From Bacteroidales bacterium (GTDB lineage Bacteria; Bacteroidota; Bacteroidia; Bacteroidales; JAIPAH01), in the NCBI GenBank assembly GCA_021738485.1, contig JAIPBX010000014.1:1-47010 (forward strand): a stretch of 47,010 nt of DNA. Reading direction: 5' to 3'. The notes under the pieces are model-generated. The model ran no database searches and was not told where the DNA came from. It worked only from the letters and a program-made list of their open reading frames with translations. The position numbers and the translations under genes were made by a program. The stretch's first letter is position 1; the number at the start of each line of letters is the position of its first letter. This document shows positions 24,675 to 34,400 of the stretch, piece after piece.

Positions 24675-25346
24675 CTAAACCTCCTGACTTTTTTGCATTC
24701 TCAAAAAGGTACTTTCGTCAAATTCCCGCAGCGACCGTAATTTCATATCCGCAAAATCAAATCGCTTATCGTTGGCGTCGATATCCGCAGGCACCACAAC
24801 CGTTTTCAATCGGGCTGCTTTTGAAGCAATAGCCCCGTTAAAGGAATCTTCAAACACCAGAACCTCCTCCGGGTTTAATTGTATTTTGCTAAGGGTAGTA
24901 AGAAATATTGCCGGATGCGGTTTTCCGTAAACCTCACTTTCTGCCGAGCATATTTCTGAAAAATAAGAACCGATTCCCGTAACGTCTAAAACGGCACGTA
25001 TAATCTGATGGGCTGAAGAAGAGGCCAGGGCCAGCCTGAGGCCTTTCCCGTAAAACATTGCCAGTAATTCTTCAACTCCCGGCAAAAGATCGATACCTTT
25101 ACGGATCTCGCTTTCTACTTCATCTTTGATATCCAGGATAACCTCTTCAGGATATTTTCCATCCCAGGGGTAAATCGAGTACCAGTATTTAACAACCTCA
25201 TCGATACGCAATCCCATAACGCTGCGGCATTTTTCTTCGCTCATCGGCACCTCGAGGTCATTAAAAATTTTCACTTCTGCCTTTTGCCACAGGGGTTCTG
25301 TGTCGACGAGCAGACCGTCCATATCAAATATAGCACCTTTAATCAT
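24675..25346 (-). CDS. HAD-superfamily phosphatase (HxpB/beta-phosphoglucomutase-like)
   Basis: 223 residues. HAD motif I is FDMDGLLVD (D8 nucleophile, D10), motif II is ALASSS, the motif III lysine is in GKPHP and motif IV is VFEDSFNG. An alpha-helical C1 cap lies between residues 15 and 90 (TEPLWQKAE, MGLRIDEVVKYWY). This is the DUF/HxpB subfamily of sugar- or hexitol-phosphate phosphatases. The phosphomutase alternative normally has a different cap signature. It is on the same strand as, and 96 bases beyond, the ResB-CcsA gene but has no functional link to it. Confidence 0.88.
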   Translation of the reverse strand: MIKGAIFDMDGLLVDTEPLWQKAEVKIFNDLEVPMSEEKCRSVMGLRIDEVVKYWYSIYPWDGKYPEEVILDIKDEVESEIRKGIDLLPGVEELLAMFYGKGLRLALASSSAHQIIRAVLDVTGIGSYFSEICSAESEVYGKPHPAIFLTTLSKIQLNPEEVLVFEDSFNGAIASKAARLKTVVVPADIDANDKRFDFADMKLRSLREFDESTFLRMQKSQEV

Positions 25347-25442
25347 AATCGGTGGTTTTATTGGATTGGTGTAACAAATCCATATTACATTGCGAAAATA
25401 AAAAGATTTAATATTCCTGCCGGAACAATCTTTACTGTTGAT

Positions 25443-28400
25443 TCACTTCGGATGCTCCTTTGTTTCCGCTACACTACGGTAACGCCTGTCATTGATGTAG
25501 GAGAAAATACCTACAATAACTATTGTAGCAATCACATAGTAAACAAATACCGGTATGGGCACCGGATCGCCCTTAGCGTATGAATGCATACCCGAGAGAT
25601 AGTAATTGACCCCGAAATAGGTCATAATGATTGAGCCAAAGCCTATCACCGAAGCCATATTAAAAGTGAAACGGCTCTTTAACCCGGGCATCATCCGCAT
25701 GTGAATGATAAAGGCATATACCAGAACCGAAACCAATGCCCAGGTTTCTTTCGGATCCCAGCCCCAATAGCGTCCCCAGGATTCGTTAGCCCACACGCCG
25801 CCCAGAAAAGTACCTATGGTTAGCATATATAACCCCACTGTTAAGGTCATTTCGTTGATAGTGGTGATTTGCTTAATCTTTTCATTAATGCGTGCTACTG
25901 TCTCTTCCGTTTTGAATAGATTGAGCAACAGGCTGATAAACCCAAGCAAAGCACCGAGCCCAAAAAACCCATAGCTGGCCGTGATGACCGACACATGTAT
26001 CGTCAGCCAGTAAGATTTTAATACCGGAACAAGGTTTGTGATTTCGGGGTCCATCCACGACAGATGGGCCACCATAAGGATAATCGACGAAAGTATGGCT
26101 GTCGCTGCCATAGTAATGGGAGAGCGTCTGACAAACAACACTCCCGCCAGCATAGTGGCAAAGGCTATGTAAATCAACGATTCATAGCCATTACTCCAGG
26201 GAGCATGCCCTGAAAGATACCAGCGCCAGCCAAGACCAAGGATATGCAGCGCAAAAATGACACTTATCAGACTCGTAAATATCAATACAGGCCACTTAAG
26301 TTGATAGCGGCTTAGTATGCGGGTAAAAAGAAGAATAAGCAAAACAAGTCCCAAAAGGCCGTATGTCTGCCCAAGCTTTAGGAAAATATTGACGTTATTA
26401 TACCAGATTTCTGCTTTTCGTTTAGCTTTGGGAGGAATGATTTCTTCTGCGTATTTAAGCTGATAATTTTTAATTCCCTGCAGGTATTTGTCGGCTTGTG
26501 CATAATCGCCTGTTTTATTTCCTTCCAGAAGGGCTGAAAGGTAAAGCCCGAAAATATTATTGACAAATAAGGAATCTTCTTGAGGTAAATTCATATTGTT
26601 TGCATTGGGCGTATACCACGAATGTTGCAAATCACCGGGTTTGGGAAATATTTTTAGAAATTGCCCTCTGGAGGCCATAAAGAAGATATTCACCCTTTCA
26701 TCCACTTTAATGATTTCTTTATCGAATTGGTTTCTTGCCGCCGGTTTTTTACTATGGGCTTCTTCCACTTGCGAACGAATCATGTATTGCCCTTTTTCTT
26801 CATCAATAAAATCGGTAAAGGCAGCGTAATCACCTTCAATACCGAGTTGTTTTTTAAGGGCCTCATGGCCCACCTTGATCATGGGCACACGTTTCCACTT
26901 ATCGGGCTGGCTGATAATGCCCAAAAATACCTGGTCGGAGTGCAACCCCTTAAAGGAAGTTTTCCGTGTCACTTTTCGTACAATCTCATTGCCGAGGGTA
27001 TTCATGGGTTCCACACGTCCTTGCTTATCCTGTACTAAAATTCTTCCGAATTTGCGGGCATGGTCATAATCCACGGTTTTCAATCCTTTTTGGGCAGAAG
27101 CATGAAAAGTTCCGGCGAAGGTGAGCATCCCTAAAATTATTAGGGTTTTAGCCGTGCGGGTAACCCTGTTATTCTGCCTGACCAGGGACTGAAAGCGACT
27201 GTTTTTGTTAAATAACGAAGTAATCATCCCAATGGTCAACAAAATATAACCGATATAGGTGACTACTGTACCCGGAAGGTCATGATTGACCGAGAGAATG
27301 GTTCCTTTTTCATCCTGATCGTAAGAAGATTGATAAAAGCGGTAACCTCTGTGTTTTAAAACGTTATTCATGTAAATGCGTCGCGATTCTTTGATGTTTT
27401 TTCCTTTATCAATGAGCACTACTTCACTTTCAAAGGAAGAGGGGCTTTTAGAGCCGGGATATCTCTCCAGTTTAAAATCTTTCAGCTTCAGTGAAAAGGG
27501 AAGCTCTTTCTTTTTCGCTCCATAGTTAAGGCTTATTCGTGTCCCATCAATAGTCAGCTTTGAGGGTTTCCCTGAAGCTCCTTTGGCTCCTCTTACAATG
27601 AGCTCTTTCTGCGTCTCCCCGGAGGTTACGTTAAAACGCAGAACATCCGCATATTTTTGCTCTTGGGTGTCTGCACTTTGAAAAGAAATTTTGGCTGTGG
27701 GATAGTATTGCTGGTATGATATCTGGGTATTTGTCCCAATCCGGTAAAGTTTGCCTTTCCTGAAGGGTATGTTGGTCTGAGGCTCGTACTTTTGTTTATC
27801 TCCTGCCATATCAATTACGGTAACTGTGTCAGGAGCCTGAAGGCTGATTTTTTCATTGCCGGTAGCCTGGAAGTCAAAAGTTTCTTCATTACCGGTGTTC
27901 AAACCAAACCGGTAATTTCCCGCATTCCGGCTTTCTCCGTCCCTTACATAGGTTAGTTGTTTGTTGGTGTTTTGGATGATTTGAAAAGTTAGTATGGGCG
28001 AACCTTTGGGAGAACGTATTAAGGATTCGGTGGCATTAGGTGTGTAATCTTTGAGTCGTATTCGGTATTCCTTATTCTCAAAGTCGTAGTTTTGATTGAA
28101 GTCATTATGCAGACCATCGGCAAATGTCACTTTTTTTGAAATTTGTTTGGTTGATTGTCCGTCATTAAAGTGAACCTGGAGGTAAGAATCGTAGGTGCGC
28201 ACCACATTCGATTTCTCATTTTCGCGGATGTGCATCGAACCCTCGAACCCTAAATAACGGGTTATAGCGGCACCTATCAGTATAATGATAAAAGCTAAGT
28301 GAAATAGAAATATGGTGAGTTTACTTTTTCGAAACATCCGGTAAATCACAAAATTCCCGATAAGATTTATGGTGAGAAGTAAGAAAAGGATTTCAAACCA

Positions 28401-28547
28401 TAGTGTGTCATAAACCAGCACACGGGCTGTGGCAGTGCTGTAATCATTTTCTATAAATGTAGCTACGCCTATAGCAACGGCAAAGATGAGGATTAGAACC
28501 CCCATAAGTCTTATGGAAAACAAAAAATTACCAATCTTCTTCAGCAT
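25443..28547 (-). CDS. ccsA: ResB-CcsA fusion: cytochrome c synthase (system II)
   Basis: 1034 residues. Residues 1-480 form the ResB part: three membrane helices near the N-terminus (IRLMGVLILIFAVAIGVATF, LWFEILFLLLTINLIGNFVI, LTIFLFHLAFIIILIGAAI), a large periplasmic beta-rich domain and a fourth helix near 455. Residues 480-690 are periplasmic. The CcsA part (about 690-1020) has many membrane helices and the tryptophan-rich WWD motif (WANESWGRYWGWDPKETWAL, about 918-938), plus flanking histidines (LTIHVSVITASYG, FIIHMRMMPG). It exports heme and joins it to CxxCH motifs of apocytochromes in the periplasm. The fusion is standard for the phylum. It diverges from a gene encoding an exported CxxCH protein. 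Confidence 0.93.
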   Translation of the reverse strand: MLKKIGNFLFSIRLMGVLILIFAVAIGVATFIENDYSTATARVLVYDTLWFEILFLLLTINLIGNFVIYRMFRKSKLTIFLFHLAFIIILIGAAITRYLGFEGSMHIRENEKSNVVRTYDSYLQVHFNDGQSTKQISKKVTFADGLHNDFNQNYDFENKEYRIRLKDYTPNATESLIRSPKGSPILTFQIIQNTNKQLTYVRDGESRNAGNYRFGLNTGNEETFDFQATGNEKISLQAPDTVTVIDMAGDKQKYEPQTNIPFRKGKLYRIGTNTQISYQQYYPTAKISFQSADTQEQKYADVLRFNVTSGETQKELIVRGAKGASGKPSKLTIDGTRISLNYGAKKKELPFSLKLKDFKLERYPGSKSPSSFESEVVLIDKGKNIKESRRIYMNNVLKHRGYRFYQSSYDQDEKGTILSVNHDLPGTVVTYIGYILLTIGMITSLFNKNSRFQSLVRQNNRVTRTAKTLIILGMLTFAGTFHASAQKGLKTVDYDHARKFGRILVQDKQGRVEPMNTLGNEIVRKVTRKTSFKGLHSDQVFLGIISQPDKWKRVPMIKVGHEALKKQLGIEGDYAAFTDFIDEEKGQYMIRSQVEEAHSKKPAARNQFDKEIIKVDERVNIFFMASRGQFLKIFPKPGDLQHSWYTPNANNMNLPQEDSLFVNNIFGLYLSALLEGNKTGDYAQADKYLQGIKNYQLKYAEEIIPPKAKRKAEIWYNNVNIFLKLGQTYGLLGLVLLILLFTRILSRYQLKWPVLIFTSLISVIFALHILGLGWRWYLSGHAPWSNGYESLIYIAFATMLAGVLFVRRSPITMAATAILSSIILMVAHLSWMDPEITNLVPVLKSYWLTIHVSVITASYGFFGLGALLGFISLLLNLFKTEETVARINEKIKQITTINEMTLTVGLYMLTIGTFLGGVWANESWGRYWGWDPKETWALVSVLVYAFIIHMRMMPGLKSRFTFNMASVIGFGSIIMTYFGVNYYLSGMHSYAKGDPVPIPVFVYYVIATIVIVGIFSYINDRRYRSVAETKEHPK

Positions 28548-28730
28548 AATTATATATTTTAAGTAATTGAAGGCTTAAAACTATGAAAAAAAATCATTTT
28601 GTTGTATATTGATGCCAAACAAGAATTTTGCGCAAATAGTTCATAGCAGTAGGATGTTAAATACTTGTTAAGTACAATTTTCAGGGAATAATTTTTAGAA
28701 AACAAATGTCTTATTCAAAAACACATCATT

Positions 28731-29525
28731 ATGAAACATCTTTACAAATTCTCATTAATAATTGTTGCCATTGCAACATACACGTTTATTACCTTCGGTG
28801 TGGACCGAAGCACTGGCTCACCGGGAGGAAAAACAGGTTCTCCGGGAGATAATGGCGCTACATGTACAGACTGTCACTCGGGAGAAGCCACCCCACAAGA
28901 TGATTTGATTAGTAGCGATATCCCTAATAATGGATTTATACCGGGAGAAACTTACACTATTACTGCTGAAATCACAGACGATGCGGCTGAATTACTTGGT
29001 TTTGAGTTGACTGCTGAAGATAACGCTGGTAATAAAATGGGTGATTTTACGATTACCAACGAAACAGAAACGCAATTCACCAACGGGGATAAGGCAGTGA
29101 CTCACACGTCTGATGGGATAGAACCCTCCGGCAATTCCAATAGCTGGTCGTTTGAGTGGACCGCACCGGATCAACCGGACAGTGAAGTGACCTTCTATGC
29201 AGCTTTTAACGCAGCAAATGGTAATGGGGCTACGACAGGAGATAACATCTATACTTCTGAAATGACAGCCGCAATCGATGATGTAGGTATAGACGAAGAG
29301 GAATCCATTGCGAAAATGTATCCCAATCCGGCGACAGATTTTCTGAAAGTGGAATTCAAACAATCAACAGCCCGTCAGCTTGAAATTATTAATACCCGGG
29401 GAGCTGTTGTGGAAACGGTACAGACCGATGAGCGTAAAATCACAATTCCGCTGCAGGGGCTTAAGAAAGGCATTTACTTTTTGAAAGAGGATAATACTTC
29501 TTTAAAAAGATTCGTAGTCTTGTAA
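28731..29525 (+). CDS. Exported CxxCH-containing 'choice-of-anchor' protein with type IX sorting domain
   Basis: 264 residues. Signal peptide at about 1-22 (LYKFSLIIVAIATYTFITFG). Just after it, TGSPGDNGATCTDCHSG supplies a CxxCH heme-attachment-like motif (C45, C48, H49) with the SPGD-G-TC context of choice-of-anchor V proteins. Residues 55-185 are a beta-sandwich (Reeler-like) domain. After MYPNPATDFLKVEF a type IX secretion C-terminal sorting domain follows, ending KGIYFLKEDNTSLKRFVVL. The protein is therefore predicted to cross the outer membrane. Whether the CxxCH carries heme is not known. It lies back to back with the ResB-CcsA heme ligase gene, which makes heme attachment plausible. 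Confidence 0.85.
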   Translation: MKHLYKFSLIIVAIATYTFITFGVDRSTGSPGGKTGSPGDNGATCTDCHSGEATPQDDLISSDIPNNGFIPGETYTITAEITDDAAELLGFELTAEDNAGNKMGDFTITNETETQFTNGDKAVTHTSDGIEPSGNSNSWSFEWTAPDQPDSEVTFYAAFNAANGNGATTGDNIYTSEMTAAIDDVGIDEEESIAKMYPNPATDFLKVEFKQSTARQLEIINTRGAVVETVQTDERKITIPLQGLKKGIYFLKEDNTSLKRFVVL

Positions 29526-29543
29526 TAAAGCCAGCCGGAAATA

Positions 29544-29590
29544 TTGCCGGGCATCCATTTTGATGTGACCGGCAATTATTTTTTATTAAA
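29544..29590 (+). terminator. Terminator after the CxxCH protein gene
   Basis: TTGCCGG (29544-29550) pairs with CCGGCAA (29569-29575), with extra inner pairing GCATC/GATGT, followed by TTATTTTTTATT. Confidence 0.75.
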
Positions 29591-29654
29591 AGACTATTTT
29601 TGTAAGCTATTATATTAAGTGCGAAACTTTAGTAATTAACTTCCGAAAATCCTT

Positions 29655-30488
29655 TTAGCACTCATCGCAATTAAGGCTTTTGTTATACATATGCATAGCT
29701 CTTTTACTCATACCCATACTGGAAAAGCCACCGTCATGATAAAGATTTTGCATGGTTACTTTCCGGGTCAGGTCTGAGAAAAGTGTGATGGTGTAATCGG
29801 CCAAATCGTCAGCTGTAGCATTTCCCAAAGGAGACATGCGTGAGGTAAAATCCATCAGCCCATCAAACCCTTTCACGCCGCTACCGGCTGTGGTGGGGGT
29901 AGGGGACTGGGAGATAGTGTTAATGCGGACATTTTTTTCCCGACCGTATATGTACCCAAAACTTCTTGCTATCGATTCCAGCAATGCTTTAGCTTCAGCC
30001 ATGTCATTGTATTCGAAAAGAGTGCGCTGTGCAGCTATGTAGGAGAGACCTACAATGGAGCTCCATTCGTTGAGGGCGTCCATTTTTTTGGCCGTTTGAA
30101 TGATTTTGTGGAATGATATGCCGGAGATATTTATAGTTTGAATGAATTTCTCATAGTCTATATCGTCATAGGGCACCTTTTTTCTCACATTCGGGGACAT
30201 ACCGATAGAATGAAGAATAAAGTCGAAGTTACCCCCGAATTGCTCCATAGCTTGTTCATAGACGTTTTCAATATCTTCCACTCTCGTGGCATCGGCGGCA
30301 ATTACACGGGTGTTCAGTTGCCGGGCAAGTTCTTCGACATTTCCCATACGCAGAGCCACGGACGTATTCGAGAGAATAACCTCCGCACCTTCATCATATG
30401 CACGCCTCGCAATCTTCCAGGCCATGGAACTTTCATTCAAAGCCCCGAATATGATTCCTTTTTTCCCTTTGAGTAAATTATAAGCCAT
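29655..30488 (-). CDS. fabI: Enoyl-[acyl-carrier-protein] reductase (NADH)
   Basis: 277 residues. FabI performs the last reduction in each round of fatty-acid elongation. The divergent SDR pattern is intact: KGIIFGALNESSMAWKIA (nucleotide binding), the ILHSIGMSPN loop, catalytic Y150, Y160 and K167 in LSYIAAQRTLFEYNDMAEAK, and the INTISQSPTPT loop. The substrate-loop region (GVKGFDGLMDFTSRMSPLG) is normal. Start ATG 30488 lies 27 bases after the recN stop on the same strand, so it is probably the last gene of the bamD-rpoZ-coaBC-porD-recN unit. Confidence 0.96.
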   Translation of the reverse strand: MAYNLLKGKKGIIFGALNESSMAWKIARRAYDEGAEVILSNTSVALRMGNVEELARQLNTRVIAADATRVEDIENVYEQAMEQFGGNFDFILHSIGMSPNVRKKVPYDDIDYEKFIQTINISGISFHKIIQTAKKMDALNEWSSIVGLSYIAAQRTLFEYNDMAEAKALLESIARSFGYIYGREKNVRINTISQSPTPTTAGSGVKGFDGLMDFTSRMSPLGNATADDLADYTITLFSDLTRKVTMQNLYHDGGFSSMGMSKRAMHMYNKSLNCDEC

Positions 30489-30514
30489 ATTCGTGTTTAT
30501 TTAATTTCTGATCA

Positions 30515-32170
30515 TTAATTTTCTAACATTTCTTTAGCCGTTTGTATGGCGGCGTTGGTTACTCTCTCATCGCTCAACATTTTGGCAAGCTCCTGTACCT
30601 GCTCCTCCTTTGACAACCTGCGAATATGGGAAAATGTTTTATTATCACCCACATCTTTATATACAAATAAATGATCATTGCTTTTGCTGGCTATCTGGGG
30701 AAGATGAGAAATGGCTATCACCTGCATTTCTGCCGCCATTTTTTTGAGTATATCACCAACCTTTCCGGCTATATCACCCGAAACACCACTATCTATCTCA
30801 TCAAAAATTATGGTGGGTAGCAGTGTTTTCTTGGCAATGAGTGATTTTACTGCCAGCATCAGGCGCGATAATTCGCCACCGGAAGCAATTTTCCCGATTT
30901 CCTGCTCGGGTATACCTTTATTGGCGGTGAATAAAAAGGTAATTTTATCCAGCCCTTCCGGGCTGAAAGCATTGAGTTTTTCTTGCTTGATTTGGAAACC
31001 TGCATCAGGCATGCCCAGTTGGGTGAGGGTTTGTTGTATTTCCTTCTCGATTTTTGGTATACTTGCTTTTCGGTATTCCGAGAGCTTTCCGGCCATTTCA
31101 TCAAGCTTTTGCCTCGTTGCGTTGATTTCCTGCCTGGTTTTTTCTATTTGATCTTCCAGCGACGATATTCCGGCAAGCTTTTGCTCCAATTCCTGTTTCT
31201 TTCCGATAAGCTCTTCTACCGAGCTGACCCTGTGCTTATGCTCTAATTCGTAAAGAGTATTCAGGCGCTCATTTAATTCTTCAGCGCGGGAAGGATTGTA
31301 GGTGATATCCTCTGCCAGATTATTCATATCACCTGCCATGTCTTCCAGTTCAATTATGGTACTGTTCAGACGCTCTAAAAGGGCGGATAATTGCTGATGA
31401 TGAGCAGCCGAGTGTTCCAGCTTGCTATGGATATTTTGAAGCTGCTGAATGATGTTCATATCGGAAGCAGAAATGCTGTCGTATCCTTCCATTAATCCCG
31501 ATTTGATGGTTTCGGCATGGTTCTGCAGCTCAAGCTCGTTTTCTATTTCCTGCTGCTCTCCTTGTTTTAAATCCGCTTTTTCCAGTTCATCAAACAGAAA
31601 CTGATAATAATCCTGATCGGCTTTAGCCTGACTTTCTCTCTCCTCCAATTCATTAAGGCGGGCCTGCATGTTCTGGTATTCGCGGTATGTTTTGCGATAA
31701 TCTGCCAGCAAATCAGTATGGCCGGCAAAATTATCTATCACGGCCATTTGCACATCCGATTTATTGAGCGTAAGTGTGCGATTCTGCGAATGAATGTCGA
31801 CCAGTGATTCTCCGATTTCTTTCATCAATGGTAATTTCACCGGCGTATCGTTGATGAAAGCTCTGGATTTTCCATTCCGGCTTATTTCACGTCGCAGGAT
31901 AAGGACCTCGTCATAATCAAGTTCGTTTCTTTCAAAAAAATCTTTTAATTGGTAAGAGGAAATGTCGAAGTGCCCTTCAACAATGCATTTTCGCGAAGTA
32001 TCATTGAGAATATTGGTCTCCGCTCTGTTACCTAATATTAAAGACATAGCTCCCAGCAAAATGGATTTGCCGGCACCGGTCTCACCCGTAATGGCGGTAA
32101 AACCCCGGTTCAGGTCTACATCCAGTTGTTTGATTAGAGCGTAATTCTCAATTGATAAATGCAAAAGCAT
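30515..32170 (-). CDS. recN: DNA repair protein RecN
   Basis: 551 residues, usual length. An SMC-like ATPase for double-strand break repair. Walker A GETGAGKS (29-36) follows MLLHLSIENYALIKQLDVDL. A central coiled coil runs about 150-370. The signature is in KIASGGELSRLMLAVKSLI and Walker B in TIIFDEIDSGVSG, and the His switch follows in VIAISHLPQIAS. It sits behind porD on the same strand with about 110 bases between, a gene order common in the phylum. Confidence 0.97.
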   Translation of the reverse strand: MLLHLSIENYALIKQLDVDLNRGFTAITGETGAGKSILLGAMSLILGNRAETNILNDTSRKCIVEGHFDISSYQLKDFFERNELDYDEVLILRREISRNGKSRAFINDTPVKLPLMKEIGESLVDIHSQNRTLTLNKSDVQMAVIDNFAGHTDLLADYRKTYREYQNMQARLNELEERESQAKADQDYYQFLFDELEKADLKQGEQQEIENELELQNHAETIKSGLMEGYDSISASDMNIIQQLQNIHSKLEHSAAHHQQLSALLERLNSTIIELEDMAGDMNNLAEDITYNPSRAEELNERLNTLYELEHKHRVSSVEELIGKKQELEQKLAGISSLEDQIEKTRQEINATRQKLDEMAGKLSEYRKASIPKIEKEIQQTLTQLGMPDAGFQIKQEKLNAFSPEGLDKITFLFTANKGIPEQEIGKIASGGELSRLMLAVKSLIAKKTLLPTIIFDEIDSGVSGDIAGKVGDILKKMAAEMQVIAISHLPQIASKSNDHLFVYKDVGDNKTFSHIRRLSKEEQVQELAKMLSDERVTNAAIQTAKEMLEN

Positions 32171-32281
32171 ACTCTGACATTTTTTATCTTAACAAAAGTA
32201 TAAAAATATATTTACCGGGTTTACTCCTTACTCGTATTGTTAACGGAGGCCTTTCACAAAGTTTTTCTCCGGGATGTACGC

Positions 32282-33187
32282 TTAGTCTCCCTGCATGATT
32301 TGATCATAGGTGCTGGAATTGGCAGGGTCCAGCTCCTTCAGAATGTTCACGGCTTTGTTTTTCTGCATGCTGGAGGCTTTTTTGTAGATGTTGACCAGCT
32401 CATCGGATTTAGCTTCAATAAAAAGCTTTAGGATAAACAAGTCGGGACGTTGTTCGTTAACTCGCTTCAAAAGTTCAAGTGCTTCTGTAATTTTGGAACG
32501 CCCCATTTCGATATTATCCTGCATTTTATCCAGCCCCTTCCGGTGATAGAGATAAGAAGCTTCTCTAACGCCCGCATAACTGTTGTTCAAATAATTTTCA
32601 ATGAGCCAGTAACGGTTTTTCCGGCTTTCGAAAGACTTCCATCCGGGGTAGTTGCTGCTCTGTGCAAGACTTAACACATTATTTGCTTTTTCAAAAAAAG
32701 GTGTCCCTCCAAACTTTTTAAAACTGTCAAAATCCAGCCCGATTATGAAGTAGGCATAATATCCCAGTAAGGAAGCAAGATTAGAGGTGAAGGCATTTTC
32801 ATTGAATTCAATGGGTTGTTGCTGAACATAAGTGAACTTAACATTTTTATCGACCCAATTAAACAGAGGAGTATTGTAGGATGTATTAAACACAGGTCGG
32901 CGAATAACTATATTAAGCTTACCGGTAAATTCATCGGGCCGGTTCCATTCGACGATGGTGAATAGAAGGGTACATTCAATACGCTCTCCAACCTTGAATG
33001 ACTGATTGGTAAAGCTTGTATTGTTCATAAACTCAAAAATAGTTTTCTGCAGGTCTTGAAAAACCTGTTTATTGGTTCCCTCTACCTGGCGGGAGTTTAC
33101 CCTGACGTTGCAATCCAACTCCTGGCTTTTTGATGCCTGCGCAAGGAAAAGAAACAAGATTACAATAACCCCGTATTTGATCTTCAT
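32282..33187 (-). CDS. porD: Type IX secretion-associated protein PorD (DUF4835)
   Basis: 301 residues. Signal peptide at 1-21 (VIVILFLFLAQASKSQ). The mature part begins ELDCNVRVNSRQVEGTNKQV, then FQDLQKTIFEFMNNT and the RPVFNTSYNTPLFNW block characteristic of DUF4835. The C-terminus is helical with TPR-like repeats. DUF4835 proteins are PorD, reported as needed for type IX secretion in Porphyromonas. Its start overlaps the coaBC stop by four bases (ATGA), a coupling often seen in Bacteroidota. The presence of sorting-domain cargo at 28731 fits an active system. Confidence 0.9.
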   Translation of the reverse strand: MKIKYGVIVILFLFLAQASKSQELDCNVRVNSRQVEGTNKQVFQDLQKTIFEFMNNTSFTNQSFKVGERIECTLLFTIVEWNRPDEFTGKLNIVIRRPVFNTSYNTPLFNWVDKNVKFTYVQQQPIEFNENAFTSNLASLLGYYAYFIIGLDFDSFKKFGGTPFFEKANNVLSLAQSSNYPGWKSFESRKNRYWLIENYLNNSYAGVREASYLYHRKGLDKMQDNIEMGRSKITEALELLKRVNEQRPDLFILKLFIEAKSDELVNIYKKASSMQKNKAVNILKELDPANSSTYDQIMQGD

Positions 33188-34389
33188 GCCTGAAAATATT
33201 TTAATGCTACTTCATCAACAATATCAGCAGCGACTTCCATTTTGGTTTTCACTTCAAATGATTTGGTTTTACCGTCGGGGGTTAAAATTTTAACCCTGTT
33301 CGTATCGCTGTTGAAACCTGCTCCTTTTTCTGTAGCTGGATTAAGAACGAGTAGATCGGCATTTTTATTTTGGAGCTTTGCCCGGGCGTTTTTTTCATGG
33401 TCATGAGTCTCAAGTGCAAAGCCCACAAGAATCTGCGATTTCTTTCTTTGTCCCAATTCTTTAAGAATATCCGTAGTAGGCACAAGAGTGATTTGCTGGG
33501 AATGCTCTTTTTTCTTCAACTTTTCGGTGGCGGGATCTTTTACCGTATAATCGGCCACAGCCGCAGCCATAACCACGATGTCAGTGTCGTCAAATCTTTC
33601 ACTTACAGCTTCATGCATTTCTCCGGCCGAAATCACGTGAAGAAGGTGGATATTGGGATGGGAAGGTTTCAGCGAAGTAGGTCCTGAAATCAGAAGCACC
33701 TCAGCTCCTTCTTCAGCAAATGTTTCAGCAATAGCAAAGCCCATTTTCCCGGAGGAATAATTTCCGATAAAACGGACTGCATCGATGTTTTCGTAAGTAG
33801 GCCCGGCAGTAACTATAACTTTTTTATCGGCGAAACGACGCTTTTTCAAAAAAAAATCCACCACCCGCTCCAGGATTTGCTCTGGCTCTTCCATTCTTCC
33901 GGCCCCGACCAATCCACTGGCCAGCTCGCCTTCCTGGGGTTGGATAAGGATGTTGTTGCGTTCGATAAGTTTTTTAACGTTTTCCTGAGTACTGGGATGT
34001 TTATACATATCCAGGTCCATAGCCGGGGCGAACATAACCGGGCAGTGGGCTGCCAGATAAGTAGTTACCACCAGGTTATCGGCCATTCCATATACCATCT
34101 TAGCGAGGGTATTCGTCGTAAGGGGAGCGATAAGATAAAGATCCGCCCAGTTCCCCATATCCACATGACTGTCCCACGCTCCGCTGGAGCTTTCGTAGGG
34201 CTGATTGTGCACGGGGTGGGTGGAGACTGTCGAGAGCACGAGAGGCGTTACAAAATCCTTGGCCACATCAGTCATTACCACATGGACGTCAGCGCCTTCT
34301 TTCACCAGGTAACGTACCAGGTAGGGGATTTTATAAGCAGCAATACTGCCGGTTATACCGAGCAATATTTTTTTGCCCTGCAGTCTCAT
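33184..34389 (-). CDS. coaBC: Bifunctional phosphopantothenoylcysteine decarboxylase/synthase
   Basis: 401 residues, coenzyme A synthesis. The N-terminal flavoprotein decarboxylase (CoaC, about 1-180) has GITGSIAAYK, H75 in SHVDMGNWAD and APLTTNTLAKM. The C-terminal synthetase (CoaB, about 185-400) has VTAGPTYENIDAVRFIGNYS, AAAVADYTVKDP and KKNADLLVLN-like sequence. Two catalytic positions known from E. coli Dfp differ. The PAMN motif reads PAMD (D125), and the reducing cysteine of the substrate flap (Cys158) is Ser (ELASGLVG, S158). I believe this is usual in the phylum, but it implies a different way of handling the aminoenethiol intermediate. It lies between rpoZ and porD. Confidence 0.95.
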   Translation of the reverse strand: MRLQGKKILLGITGSIAAYKIPYLVRYLVKEGADVHVVMTDVAKDFVTPLVLSTVSTHPVHNQPYESSSGAWDSHVDMGNWADLYLIAPLTTNTLAKMVYGMADNLVVTTYLAAHCPVMFAPAMDLDMYKHPSTQENVKKLIERNNILIQPQEGELASGLVGAGRMEEPEQILERVVDFFLKKRRFADKKVIVTAGPTYENIDAVRFIGNYSSGKMGFAIAETFAEEGAEVLLISGPTSLKPSHPNIHLLHVISAGEMHEAVSERFDDTDIVVMAAAVADYTVKDPATEKLKKKEHSQQITLVPTTDILKELGQRKKSQILVGFALETHDHEKNARAKLQNKNADLLVLNPATEKGAGFNSDTNRVKILTPDGKTKSFEVKTKMEVAADIVDEVALKYFQA

Positions 34390-34400
34390 GAAACAAAAGT

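Noticed and set aside
29595-29602. Plus-strand TATTTTTG promoter box
   Set aside because: It fits the consensus but no plus-strand gene follows; fabI lies there in the opposite direction. Kept only as a chance match.
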